A program made the position numbers and the translations under genes. Of a stretch of DNA of 64,000 nucleotides, positions 53,416 to 61,400 are shown in pieces. Each line of letters opens with the position of its first letter. The stretch's first letter is position 1. The DNA lies in the NCBI GenBank assembly GCA_033853925.1, contig JAWOLC010000022.1, forward strand, positions 8,520 through 72,519, written 5' to 3'. This DNA is from JANXPZ01 sp033853925. Lineage in GTDB: Bacteria; Eisenbacteria; RBG-16-71-46. The notes under the pieces were generated by a model, which saw only the letters and a list, made by a program, of their open reading frames with translations, did not search any database and was not told the origin of the DNA.

Positions 53416-54894
53416 ATGAGCCGCCACGCCGTCGCGATCGTGCGGCAGGAGCCCGCCGCCTACCCCGAGCGCGCCCCCTACCATCCGCCCGAGCGCTACC
53501 CGGAGCTGCCGCCCGGGGCGGAGCTGGACCCCACGAATCGCGTCTACGCGACCGTGCGCCAGAGCCTGCTCGCCCTGGGACTGGACCGCGAGCACGCCGG
53601 CAGCGCGGCGTGGAATCCGCTCGGCGCCCTGGTGCGGCCCGGGGACACCGTGTTCCTCAAGCCCAACATGATCGCCCACCGGCACCGCCTGCGCGACGAA
53701 TGGGACTCCGTGGTGACCCACGGGGCGGTCCTGCGCGCGGTGCTGGATTACGTCCACCTCGCGCTGCGCGGCGAGGGCGCCATCTGGCTGGGCGACGCGC
53801 CGCAGACCGACTCGCTCTGGGACGGCCTGATGGCGCGCATGGGCATCGCGGAGCTGCGCGACTGGTTCCGCGCGGAGCGCGGCTTCGTCCTCGAGGTGCT
53901 CGATCTGCGCGACGAGCACCACGTCGAGCGCGACGGCATCTACGTGGAGACCCGGCGCCTCCCCGGCGACCCGCGCGGCGGCGTCTCGTTCGATCTCGCA
54001 GCCGACAGCATGTTCCATGCGCTCGACGCGGTGGGGAAGAGCTACTACGGCGCCTACTACGATTGGGCCGAGACCAACGCCCACCATCGCGGGGGCAGGC
54101 ACGAGTACCGAATCTCGCGCTCGCCTTTGCTGGCGGACGTGTTCATCAACGTGCCCAAGCTCAAGACCCACAAGAAGTGCGGCCTCACCGTCAACCTCAA
54201 GGGCCTGGTCGGCATCAACGCCGACAAGAACTGGCTCCCGCACTACGCCTTCGGCTCGCCCGGCTCGGGGGGCGACCAGTTCGAGCACGACTCGCTGCGC
54301 GGCCAGATCGAGAACTGGGTGGTGCGCCCGGCCAAGCGGCTGCTGCTCGCGAACGCGCCGGGGTTCAAGAGCCTCGCCCGGCGGACGAAGCACGTTGGCT
54401 ACGACGTCTTCGGCGACACGGAGGAAGTCGTGCGCTCGGGCAACTGGCACGGCAACGACACGGTGTGGCGCATGTGCCTCGACCTGAACCGCATCCTCCG
54501 CTACGGCGACCCCGACGGCCGACTGCGCGACGCCTCGCGGCCCAAGCGCGTCTTCTCCGTGGTGGACGGCATCGTCGCGATGGAGGGGAACGGCCCCGTG
54601 GCAGGGGACCGCCGCGAGGCCGGCCTGGTGATCGCCGGCGCCGATCCCGTGGCGGTGGACACGGTCTGCGCGCGGCTCATGGGGTTCGATCCCGCGCGGC
54701 TGGCGCTCGTGCACGGGGCCTTCGCCCCGCACCGCTGGCCGCTCACGGACGGCGGCGAGGCCGACATCGCCCCGGTGAGCAACGTGTCCGCCTGGAACCG
54801 CCCCCTCGGCGACTGGCGATCGCAGGATTCGCTGCGCTTCCGGCCCCACTTCGGCTGGACCGGCGCCATCGAGTGGGTCGAAGCCGGGCGCTGA
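53416..54894 (+). CDS. DUF362 domain protein
   Basis: 492 residues. DUF362 is recognised from LVRPGDTVFLKPNM, LADVFINVPKLKTHKKCGLT, VNLKGLVGI and ADPVAVDTVCARLMGFDP. Members are uncharacterised; some are fused to ferredoxins or found in polysaccharide and anaerobic clusters. No iron-sulfur motif or signal peptide is visible. ATG 53416 is used because the protein then starts with the short basic SRHAVAIVRQEP strand. Adjacent upstream is the PaaK-like gene; a link between them is possible. Confidence 0.82.
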   Translation: MSRHAVAIVRQEPAAYPERAPYHPPERYPELPPGAELDPTNRVYATVRQSLLALGLDREHAGSAAWNPLGALVRPGDTVFLKPNMIAHRHRLRDEWDSVVTHGAVLRAVLDYVHLALRGEGAIWLGDAPQTDSLWDGLMARMGIAELRDWFRAERGFVLEVLDLRDEHHVERDGIYVETRRLPGDPRGGVSFDLAADSMFHALDAVGKSYYGAYYDWAETNAHHRGGRHEYRISRSPLLADVFINVPKLKTHKKCGLTVNLKGLVGINADKNWLPHYAFGSPGSGGDQFEHDSLRGQIENWVVRPAKRLLLANAPGFKSLARRTKHVGYDVFGDTEEVVRSGNWHGNDTVWRMCLDLNRILRYGDPDGRLRDASRPKRVFSVVDGIVAMEGNGPVAGDRREAGLVIAGADPVAVDTVCARLMGFDPARLALVHGAFAPHRWPLTDGGEADIAPVSNVSAWNRPLGDWRSQDSLRFRPHFGWTGAIEWVEAGR

Positions 54895-55121
54895 GGCCGC
54901 GCCGCGCTGCGTCACGGTCAGGCTCGCTTCCCCGGCACCCATCGCGCGGGCGGCTGCGCCGCGGCTCGGGTGGGCGCGCCCGTCGGATTGTCCCGGCCCT
55001 GACGCTCCAGCTTGGCTGAAGCCGCAGGATGCCTCTCGCGGCGCACCGCCACTTCGGCCTCGGCCCGCCGCGCATCCCCGCTCGCGCGTGTGAGCACCGG
55101 CTGGCCGGAAGAGGTGAGCCC

Positions 55122-55853
55122 ATGACGATCGCAGGCAGCACCGGCACCGTGAACCATCCGGTGGTCTCGCTGGAGCAATGGCTCGCGGCCCGCAAGGAAC
55201 TCCTCACCAAGGAGAAGGAACTCACCCGGCTGCGCGACGAGCTGAGTCGCCGCCGGCGGGAGCTGCCCTGGGTCCGGGTCGAGAAGGCGTACGAGTTCGA
55301 GGGCCCGGAGGGCAGGGAGACGCTGGCCCAGCTCTTCGAGAACCGGGGCCAGCTCGTCGTCTATCACTTCATGTTCGCCCCCGAGTGGGACGAGGGCTGC
55401 AAGCACTGCTCGTTCTGGGCCGACCACTTCGACAGCACCCGCGTGCACCTGAACCATCGCGACGTCACCCTGGCGGTGGTCTCGCGCGCGCCCTTTGCCA
55501 AGATCGAGGCGTTCCGCCGCCGCATGGGCTGGGGCTTCAAGTGGGTCTCGTCGTTCGGCAGCGATTTCAACCGCGACTTCGGAGTCTCGTTCACGCCGGA
55601 GGAGGTGCAGGGCAAGGAGGCGGTCTACAACTTCACCAAGATGAAGGTGACGGTGTCTGAACTCCAGGGTGTTTCCGTGTTCTTCCAGGACGAGAGCGGC
55701 ACCGTGTTCCGCGCCTACTCGACCTACGCGCGCGGCATCGACATGCTGAACGGCACGTATCAGTTCCTCGATCTCGTGCCGAAGGGTCGAGACGAGGACG
55801 GGCTCAGCTCCCCGCAGGCCTGGGTCCAGTATCACGACCGTTATCCCGCCTGA
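55122..55853 (+). CDS. DUF899 thioredoxin-like protein
   Basis: 243 residues. DUF899 family, thioredoxin-like fold: helical N-terminus (SLEQWLAARKELLTKEKELT), LVVYHFMFAPEWDEGCKHCSFW with a C-x-x-C pair, ETT-like SRAPFAKIEAFRRRMGW and FFQDESGTVFRAYSTYARG. Function of the family is unproven; a redox role is plausible from the fold. ATG 55122 is preceded by GAAGAGGTG; the frame is open 93 bases further upstream but lacks a ribosome site. Confidence 0.9.
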   Translation: MTIAGSTGTVNHPVVSLEQWLAARKELLTKEKELTRLRDELSRRRRELPWVRVEKAYEFEGPEGRETLAQLFENRGQLVVYHFMFAPEWDEGCKHCSFWADHFDSTRVHLNHRDVTLAVVSRAPFAKIEAFRRRMGWGFKWVSSFGSDFNRDFGVSFTPEEVQGKEAVYNFTKMKVTVSELQGVSVFFQDESGTVFRAYSTYARGIDMLNGTYQFLDLVPKGRDEDGLSSPQAWVQYHDRYPA

Positions 55854-55878
55854 GCGCGGGCGAGCGGGAGAGCGATTC

Positions 55879-56685
55879 GTGGAGCGAAGCGCCGGCCTCG
55901 AGGTGCGTGCCGCTCGGGCGCGCGAGTGGAGCTTCCTCGCGGCCAGCGCGCTCCTCTTCGTCGCCTGCGCGGCGGCCACGGTCCGCGGCGGCGCGATGGC
56001 CGGCGGGATGCGCATGCCCGGCGGCTGGACGCTGTCCATGACGTGGATGCGGATGCCCGGTCGGCCGTGGCTTGCGGCCGCGGCCTCGTTCCTCTGGGCC
56101 TGGCTCGTGATGATGGTGGCCATGATGCTGCCCTCGCTCGTGGCCACGCTGCGGCGCTACCGCCGTTACGTCGCGGATGAGAGGCGTGCGTCCGCGGACG
56201 GGCCGACCCTGCTCGTGGCGGCGGGCTACTTCGTCGTGTGGGTGGCCGTCGGCGCGCTGGCCTACCCCGCCGGCCTCGCCCTGGCCGCCGCCGAGATGCG
56301 CTCGCCCGCGCTCGCGCGCGCCGTGCCGTGGGCGGCGGGGATCGCCCTGCTCCTCGCGGCCGGGATCCAGCTCACCTCGTGGAAGGCCCGACAGCTCGAG
56401 CGCTGTCGCCGGGAGCCGGCCTGCTGGACCTCGCCCGCGCTCGCGGCCCGCGACGCCTGGTCGCACGGCCTCCGCATGGGCTGGCACTGCGTCCTGTGCT
56501 GCTCCGGCTACATGCTGACGCTGTTCGTCGTCGGGGTGATGGATCTGCGGGCCATGGCCGCGGTCGCGCTCGCCATCACGGTCGAGCGGCTGGCGCCGCG
56601 GCCGCGGCTCGTCGCGCGAGCCGCCGGGTTCGTCGTCCTGACGGTAGGCGCGATGGTCCTCGCTCGCGCGCTGCGCGTGGGGTGA
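55879..56685 (+). CDS. DUF2182 predicted metal-binding membrane protein
   Basis: 268 residues, six to seven membrane helices. DUF2182 is recognised from the WAWLVMMVAMMLPSLV methionine-rich helix, AAGIQLTSWKARQLERCR and GLRMGWHCVLCCSGYMLTLF, where His/Cys-Cys may bind metal. Family function is unknown; the Met-, His- and Cys-rich helices suggest copper or another soft metal. GTG 55879 lies 25 bases after the DUF899 gene, which may be co-transcribed. This is the last gene of typical chromosomal composition before the accessory region. Confidence 0.85.
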   Translation: MERSAGLEVRAARAREWSFLAASALLFVACAAATVRGGAMAGGMRMPGGWTLSMTWMRMPGRPWLAAAASFLWAWLVMMVAMMLPSLVATLRRYRRYVADERRASADGPTLLVAAGYFVVWVAVGALAYPAGLALAAAEMRSPALARAVPWAAGIALLLAAGIQLTSWKARQLERCRREPACWTSPALAARDAWSHGLRMGWHCVLCCSGYMLTLFVVGVMDLRAMAAVALAITVERLAPRPRLVARAAGFVVLTVGAMVLARALRVG

Positions 56686-56768
56686 GCGGCAGCGGCGGAC
56701 GGCCCGCGCGGGGCGCCGGCTGCGCGGCGCGGCGAGTGAAGAGGCCCGCCCTCCGTACGGCGGCGCGC

Positions 56769-56783
56769 GCGGGCAGACTTCGC
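56769..56783. repeat. 15-bp direct repeat, copy 1
   Basis: GCGGGCAGACTTCGC, identical to 59225-59239 within the inverted repeat upstream of the HTH-integrase genes. Confidence 0.8.
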
Positions 56784-56811
56784 GCCGCGCGGCGCCGAGG
56801 GCGAGGAGGAA

Positions 56812-56830
56812 TGAGCAGCGGTTTCCTCAG
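56812..56830. repeat. Predicted attL core, left copy of 19-bp direct repeat
   Basis: TGAGCAGCGGTTTCCTCAG. It differs at one base from 61313-61331. Together the copies bracket the recombinase and its putative arm sites. The region 56686-57028 has no convincing gene; a 15-codon frame starts at 56811 but is unsupported. Confidence 0.6.
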
Positions 56831-56900
56831 GGGACCGGACGAAAGATCAACGACATAGACGCGAAGCGAGCCAACGGACATCGCGGAATAGAGATAGCGT

Positions 56901-56932
56901 GCGGCCCAAGGACTTAGGTATCCTTGGGCCGC
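56901..56932. repeat. Perfect hairpin in the left att-like module
   Basis: Arms GCGGCCCAAGGA (56901-56912) and TCCTTGGGCCGC (56921-56932), 8-base loop. It sits 70 bases after the core repeat; a hairpin of the same shape but different sequence sits at the same distance from the second core. May act as a terminator or structured att DNA. Confidence 0.75.
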
Positions 56933-56964
56933 TTCGTGTCCATGGTCAGCGCTGGACGATCAGC

Positions 56965-57002
56965 GACGTGATTGGACGCTGAGACTGTAGCTGGTTTGTA
57001 GC
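56965..57002. other. Left arm-type integrase sites
   Basis: An 18-bp motif GACGTGATTGGACGCTGA (56965-56982) is followed by TGTAGC at 56986 and 56997, 11 bases apart. TGTAGC pairs occur again at 61194 and 61206, just after the last gene of the element. Confidence 0.5.
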
Positions 57003-57028
57003 TGCTCCCGGTGAAGGAGGGCCGTCCG

Positions 57029-58030
57029 GTGGGTGAGGTTGGATCGCGGACAGTGGGCGTCCTGCTGATTGTGGGTGCGTGCGTCCTCGGCGGTTGCCCA
57101 GGGAGGGCACATGCCGACTGCGCGCCAACGCCCTCAGGCACGCCGAGGTTCACTTCCGTCGAGGTCGCGCGTATCCCTGTCGGGAAGAGCCCCAACGATC
57201 TCTCGGATGAGGAAGTCGGGTGCTGCGGAGAAAACGAGGATCTGGGTTGCGCCTTTCTCGGGCCCGACGGTTCTGCATACGTCTACGACACCGGCAACGA
57301 GAATCTCAAGATCCTTCAGCCCACTGTGGGCGAGCGGTTCAAGCTGAAGGTGTTGCCGGGAATCGCCAGCCTTGAGGTAAGGCAGGGGCTAGTCTACGAC
57401 GGGGCAGTCGACGAACAGGGCACGCTCTACCTTCTCGTTGACACGGGAAGACCGACTCAGGGCTATCGTCTCTTCTGGCGGACGCAAAGCGATTCGACGT
57501 GGCAGCTGGCCGACCCTTTAGCGGTGGAGGGAGGCGTGCCTGTCGGAGGCGGACGCATTCGGGCTCGCCCGGATGGTGACGTGGTCGTTTACTTCGCTGA
57601 CGAGCGCACGAGCCAAAGTTTCATTGTAGCGAGGAATGGAAGGGTGTTGCCTTCCACGGAGCGGGAGACGTTGAGAGCTGGAATCCCTTTGCCCGGGCAT
57701 AGGCTTGCGACGCTGCAGCCCGGTGGCATGGCTATTGAGGGCCAAGGGACGCCCATTCTGTTCAGGAACAGGGGGGAATACCTTGGCTGGGACGACGCCG
57801 GGAATCACTACTTCATCGAATCCTGTCCGGGGCCGCCGTTCGTGCTCCGGCGGTATGACGAGGCCGGAAGCCTGTCAGCAAGCGTGAGGCTCCCGCAGAG
57901 GACGGATGGCTGGAAGCTCATGACGGGGAAGTTCGACTTCCAGGTGACCCGAAACGGCGACGTCCTGCAGTTCTGGTCTACACGGAAGGCACTGCAGGTC
58001 ATCCGGTGGCGCGCTGTGAGCGGCCACTGA
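57029..58030 (+). CDS. Predicted lipoprotein of unknown function, first cargo gene of the element
   Basis: 333 residues from GTG 57029, chosen because AAGGAGG ends eight bases upstream; GTG 57011 would overlap that site. Signal peptide with possible lipobox ACVLGGC. The mature part looks like a six-bladed beta-propeller: repeated strands such as GPDGSAYVYDTGNENLKIL, LVYDGAVDEQGTLYLLVD and FIVARNGRVLP. No family recognised. Codon use is less GC-biased than in the chromosome to the left. Followed by the Abi-C gene after 25 bases. Confidence 0.7.
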   Translation: MGEVGSRTVGVLLIVGACVLGGCPGRAHADCAPTPSGTPRFTSVEVARIPVGKSPNDLSDEEVGCCGENEDLGCAFLGPDGSAYVYDTGNENLKILQPTVGERFKLKVLPGIASLEVRQGLVYDGAVDEQGTLYLLVDTGRPTQGYRLFWRTQSDSTWQLADPLAVEGGVPVGGGRIRARPDGDVVVYFADERTSQSFIVARNGRVLPSTERETLRAGIPLPGHRLATLQPGGMAIEGQGTPILFRNRGEYLGWDDAGNHYFIESCPGPPFVLRRYDEAGSLSASVRLPQRTDGWKLMTGKFDFQVTRNGDVLQFWSTRKALQVIRWRAVSGH

Positions 58031-58055
58031 CTTGGGCACTCGTGAGGCCGCTCAA

Positions 58056-58808
58056 ATGAGCAGGCGTGAAGCGCTCCGAAAGGTACTCACTGAGTTCCAA
58101 GAGGCGACGATTGCCTTCGCGACGGGTCATCAAGACGAAGTCAGCTACAAGAAGTGGGAAGGTGCCCGGAACGAGGTTATGGCGCAGCCCGAGCTCGTGG
58201 CTCGACTTCCGAAGTGGGTCGTCGCGAACCGCTGGGGAAGTCAGTTCTGGAGCTTCATCAAGAGCGAATCGAAGACCTACGACGGTCGCCGCAGGTTCGT
58301 CTGGGCCAGCCTCGGCCCTGTGTTCGAATTCATTGAACGTGGCGCGACGGAGCCGACAGCGCGGGCACTTGAACCTCTGCTGGGCAGAGTATCTGCGGAG
58401 AGCGTCGCCGAGGCCTGGTCGAAGGCCCAAGCTCGTCGAGAGTCTGATCCAGAAGGTGTGATAACTGCGGCGCGGAGTCTCTTGGAATCTGTATGCAAGT
58501 TCATTCTGGAAGAAATGGGCGAAGCGTTCGAAGATTCCGACGACCTGCCTCAGCTATACCGGCGAGTAGCGACCGCCATGAAGCTTAGTCCGGCGGATCA
58601 TCCAGAGCAGGTGTTCAAGCAGATCCTTAGCGGGTGTGTGTCTGTGGTGGGTGGCCTGGCAGCTCTTCGGAATGCCTTTGGGGATGCGCACGGGAAGGGG
58701 AGGAGGGCTGCCAAGCCGTCGTCGCGTCACGCGGACCTTGCGCTGAATCTGGCCGGGAGCCTTGCGACATTCCTCATCGCAACCTACGAAACGCGGAAAG
58801 GAAAGTAA
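58056..58808 (+). CDS. Abi-C (abortive infection C-terminal domain) protein
   Basis: 250 residues. The C-terminal half (about 135-245) matches the Abi_C family: VITAARSLLESVCKFILEEM, LPQLYRRVATAMKLSPADH, VFKQILSGCVSVVGGLAALR and NAFGDAHGKG, ending in LNLAGSLATFLIATYETR. The N-terminal half (about 1-130) is helical and unrecognised (QFWSFIKSESKTYDGRRRFV). Abi_C proteins are associated with phage exclusion, with mechanisms mostly undefined. ATG 58056 is used; the frame opens 24 bases earlier at a TTG. In the element with a lipoprotein, HTH and recombinase genes. Confidence 0.78.
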   Translation: MSRREALRKVLTEFQEATIAFATGHQDEVSYKKWEGARNEVMAQPELVARLPKWVVANRWGSQFWSFIKSESKTYDGRRRFVWASLGPVFEFIERGATEPTARALEPLLGRVSAESVAEAWSKAQARRESDPEGVITAARSLLESVCKFILEEMGEAFEDSDDLPQLYRRVATAMKLSPADHPEQVFKQILSGCVSVVGGLAALRNAFGDAHGKGRRAAKPSSRHADLALNLAGSLATFLIATYETRKGK

Positions 58809-58896
58809 GGCCGGATGGCCGCGAGGCCGAAGGTAGTGGTCACGCGTGGACAGGGGACGACAAGCGAGGGCGAAACGAGGAAAATCGATTTCGCCC

Positions 58897-58925
58897 TTGA
58901 CTGACGCGGATGTGAGGACCATAGT
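58897..58925 (+). promoter_or_regulatory. Predicted promoter of a possible small RNA
   Basis: TTGACT (58897-58902), 17-base spacer, CATAGT (58920-58925). The only canonical intrinsic terminator of the window lies about 130-155 bases downstream. Confidence 0.5.
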
Positions 58926-58931
58926 ACGCAC

Positions 58932-59081
58932 GAGTGGCGGCGCCTGAAGTACCCTGCGTTAGACGCGGTGGAGAGAGAAGGGCGCCTCAAAACTCCAAGA
59001 GAATGGAATAGTCACCCGAGATGAGTCAGCTCCGGGAATGTGGGCAGAGTGGCCCCGTTTCCCGGGGCTTTTTGTTTTTGC
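58932..59081 (+). ncRNA. Candidate small RNA between Abi-C and the HTH gene
   Basis: About 150 bases between a promoter and a U-tract terminator, without a credible frame: ATGs here open frames of three codons or run through the terminator. Local structure can be drawn, such as CTGCG-ttaga-CGCGG near 58958 and pairing of the two GGCGCC palindromes (about 58940 and 58980). It could be a regulatory RNA of the element, the 3' part of the Abi-C message, or a leftover. The extent is estimated from promoter and terminator only. Confidence 0.4.
59052..59081 (+). terminator. Canonical intrinsic terminator
   Basis: GCCCCG (59052-59057), loop TTTCC, CGGGGC (59063-59068), then TTTTTGTTTTT. This is the one classical stem plus T-tract in the window. 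Confidence 0.85.
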
Positions 59082-59223
59082 GGAAGGTGGGCGGCGCGTC
59101 GCGGTCGTGGATCTGCCAGCGATTGAGGCGCGGGACCTTGGGAGGCTTCGTTCCCGATTCGGAGCCTGCAGCACGTAGCGAATCGGCGCGAGGGCGACGC
59201 AGAGGCGGTCCTGGCGTGATAGG

Positions 59224-59270
59224 GGCGGGCAGACTTCGCCTCGTTGCTTGACGCACAGAGTCTGCCCGCC
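59224..59270. repeat. 12-bp inverted repeat upstream of the HTH-integrase genes
   Basis: GGCGGGCAGACT (59224-59235) and AGTCTGCCCGCC (59259-59270) surround 23 bases that contain TTGACG (59248-59253), a -35-like box. It may be an operator for the HTH protein. The left arm overlaps the 15-bp sequence also found at 56769. Confidence 0.55.
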
Positions 59271-59320
59271 ACTTGGACAGGGTGGGTCACGGGGTGGCGG
59301 ACCAAAGGCCGGAGGGTGTG

Positions 59321-59563
59321 ATGGGTGGGGAGTTCGAGGAGGCGGTGCTGGGTTGGGCGCGGGCGGAGGGGGAGCAGGAGGCGCGGCGGGAGCGGTTGGG
59401 GCAGTCGCTGATGAGCGTGAAGGATGTCGCCCGATTCCTGCGGGTCAGCGAGAAGACCGTGCGACGGATGGAGGCGAGGGGAAAGCTGCGGCGTTGTGTC
59501 GGCCTGGACTACCTGGTTAGATTCCGGCCCAGCGATGTCCTGCGGCTCGCTTCGGCGAAGTGA
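59321..59563 (+). CDS. Small helix-turn-helix protein, excisionase-like
   Basis: 80 residues. The C-terminal half is an HTH_17/MerR-like winged helix: LMSVKDVARFLRVSEKTVRRMEARGKLRR, with a beta wing (GLDYLVRFRPSDVLRL). The N-terminal helix (GGEFEEAVLGWARAEGEQEA) is acidic. In mobile elements such proteins are recombination directionality factors, and the recombinase gene follows by 13 bases. ATG 59321 has GGAGG five bases upstream; a TTG at 59273 would extend it by 16 residues. It may also repress through the inverted repeat upstream. Confidence 0.8.
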   Translation: MGGEFEEAVLGWARAEGEQEARRERLGQSLMSVKDVARFLRVSEKTVRRMEARGKLRRCVGLDYLVRFRPSDVLRLASAK

Positions 59564-59576
59564 AAGGGGGCCGAAG

Positions 59577-60554
59577 ATGCCGAAGCGGCCGAAGGGGATG
59601 TTTCGACGCGGGCGGTCGTTCTACGTCCGCGTGTGGGAGAGCGGCGAAGACCGCTGGGTGTGCCTCGGGACGGACTACGGAAAGGCCTGTGAGACGCTCC
59701 GAGCGCTGCGCAGAGGCGAAAGGCCGGTGCAGCGTGGCTCCACGGTCAGGGACGTGGCCGAACGATGGCTCACGGTCTACGTGCCGACCGCGCGGGGCGA
59801 GAAGCAGGTGCGGATGTCGCGCACGCGGGTCAGCAAGTACTTGGCGGAGTTCATGGGGCACAAGCCGCTCGTTTCGGTGAAGCCCGACGATTTCCGCGAG
59901 TACCGGCTCTGGCTCGAGGACCAGGAGTTGAAACCGATGACGGTGGTGCATCTGCTGTCGGACGCGCGGTGCTTTTTCAACTGGTGCGCGGATACCGGCG
60001 TGCTGGACAGGTCGCCGTTTCCGCGCCGGGTGATGCCGCGAGTCCAGGAGGTGCCACCGGACCGCCTCACGGACGAGGAGGTCGTCTCGGTGCTCTCCGT
60101 TCGCGAGCCTCATGCGTTCGTGTTGCGGCTGGCATTGGGTACGGGCCTGCGGTGGGGAGAGCTCACGCGGGCTCAGGCCTCAGACGTCGAGCACGGGATG
60201 CTCGTGGTCAGCCAGACCAAGTCGGGTCGGGTGCGCCGGGTGCCGCTGTCGCCGGAGTTGCTGGCCGAGGTTCGGCGGAGAGTGGGCCGGCTGGTGGGCT
60301 ACTCGTGGAAGTCGCCAGGGTCGTTCGCCGGCGCGGTGCGCCGGATGAGCGGCGTCCATCGGTTCCACGTTCACCAGCTGCGGCACACGTTTGCGTGCCG
60401 ATGGGTCGAGCAGGGTGGAAACCTGGCAGCGCTTCAGCAGATTCTCGGGCACGCCAGCATCGTCACGACGCAGCGCTACGCGAGGCTGAGTGACGAGGCG
60501 GTGAGACGCGAGGCCGAGAGGCTCTTGGAGATGGAGGCGGGCCGTGCTTCGTAG
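59577..60554 (+). CDS. Tyrosine recombinase / integrase
   Basis: 325 residues. N-terminal arm-binding-like strand region (GMFRRGRSFYVRVWESGEDRW), SAM-like core-binding domain (about 60-155) and a catalytic domain with RHRH-Y residues in order: Arg in LGTGLRWGEL, His/Arg in HVHQLRHTF, His in LGHASIVTTQRYA and the nucleophile Tyr in QRYA. The presence of an arm-type N-terminus matches the paired TGTAGC repeats at both ends of the element. ATG 59577 is 13 bases after the HTH gene, which implies joint expression. The 3' end overlaps the next gene by 11 bases. Confidence 0.93.
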   Translation: MPKRPKGMFRRGRSFYVRVWESGEDRWVCLGTDYGKACETLRALRRGERPVQRGSTVRDVAERWLTVYVPTARGEKQVRMSRTRVSKYLAEFMGHKPLVSVKPDDFREYRLWLEDQELKPMTVVHLLSDARCFFNWCADTGVLDRSPFPRRVMPRVQEVPPDRLTDEEVVSVLSVREPHAFVLRLALGTGLRWGELTRAQASDVEHGMLVVSQTKSGRVRRVPLSPELLAEVRRRVGRLVGYSWKSPGSFAGAVRRMSGVHRFHVHQLRHTFACRWVEQGGNLAALQQILGHASIVTTQRYARLSDEAVRREAERLLEMEAGRAS

Positions 60555-61188
60555 GCTGGACGGTCTCTGGCATTGGGGTGTGCCGCTTCTGGTGGCCTGC
60601 ATCATCGCGTCGTTGGGATGCTCAGCTTCGGAAGACAAGCGATTCCGAAACGAGGTGGGGCCAGTCCTGAAGCTGTGTGCGGAGCTCAACTCCGACCTAG
60701 GAGTCGCCGCGTGGACACCGGAGGAGTTGGTGTCGGAGCAGGCGAGGACGAATGCGGAGATCGAGCGGTACGGTGCAGCGGTGAGAGCGCTGCCTCAGCC
60801 TCGGGACAAGCGGCTGAGGTACTTGGCCATCAGGCTGGGAGCGTTCAGAGTGACCGCGGCGGAGATGGTCGGAGCAAGGATCGCCACGCTGGACGCGCTG
60901 ATCAATGCGAGACTGCCCGGACTGACGCCGGGTGCTAAGCGTCTGACCGGATACTGGCTTGAGCGGCGCGGCCGGGAGCAGCGGGAGAGCGAAGCGAAGT
61001 ACGGCACGGCTCTTCGGTATGTGCTCGCGGCGGAGCAAGTGGCGCTCGGGACCAGCGGACTCCGAGATGCTCTCGAAGCGTCTTACTTGGGCGGACACGA
61101 GCCGCCTGGGGTGAGTCGTGCGCAGAGAGACAGCTTGGTCGCTCAGACCGAAGGCTTGGTGCGGTCGGAGATCGCCGCGATGCGGTGA
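60544..61188 (+). CDS. Predicted helical lipoprotein, last gene of the element
   Basis: 214 residues. Signal peptide with lipobox ASLGC (Cys26); mature part is helical (KRFRNEVGPVLKLCAELNS, LVSEQARTNAEIERYGAAV, QRDSLVAQTEGLVRSEIAA) with no recognised domain. GTG 60544 overlaps the recombinase end by 11 bases, so it is translated with it, an unusual position for a surface protein. It could be a superinfection-exclusion factor by analogy with prophage lipoproteins; that is inference. It ends just before the right-hand TGTAGC repeats. Confidence 0.7.
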   Translation: MLRRLDGLWHWGVPLLVACIIASLGCSASEDKRFRNEVGPVLKLCAELNSDLGVAAWTPEELVSEQARTNAEIERYGAAVRALPQPRDKRLRYLAIRLGAFRVTAAEMVGARIATLDALINARLPGLTPGAKRLTGYWLERRGREQRESEAKYGTALRYVLAAEQVALGTSGLRDALEASYLGGHEPPGVSRAQRDSLVAQTEGLVRSEIAAMR

Positions 61189-61193
61189 CGTTT

Positions 61194-61211
61194 TGTAGCA
61201 GGTGCTGTAGC
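61194..61211. other. Right arm-type integrase sites
   Basis: TGTAGC at 61194-61199 and 61206-61211 (12 bases apart, each followed by AGG). They mirror the left pair at 56986/56997 and lie about 100 bases inside the second core repeat. Confidence 0.5.
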
Positions 61212-61312
61212 AGGCGAGTTCCGCAGACCCTCAAGTAGCGAGAGAGGCCGTCCTGCGAAATCGAAGTGAGTGAGAGCGGTGCCCGGCCTCGGTGAGCGAA
61301 GCCGACAGAAGG

Positions 61313-61331
61313 TGAGCAGCGGCTTCCTCAG
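61313..61331. repeat. Predicted attR core, right copy of 19-bp direct repeat
   Basis: TGAGCAGCGGCTTCCTCAG, one mismatch to 56812-56830. The 407 bases 61189-61595 have no convincing gene; they hold this core and a second att-like module. Confidence 0.6.
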
Positions 61332-61400
61332 CCGTGACCGCGTGAAATCGGGGTGAGACGAGGTCGAGACGCCTGTTGGTGACGCGAGTTATAGTTACCG

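Noticed and set aside
56811..56858. 15-codon frame starting MSSGFLR over the left core repeat, with AGGAGGA upstream
   Set aside because: The right copy of the core has a similar SSGFLS frame, but the peptides diverge at once after the core and the right one has no comparable ribosome site. The similarity is explained by the repeat.
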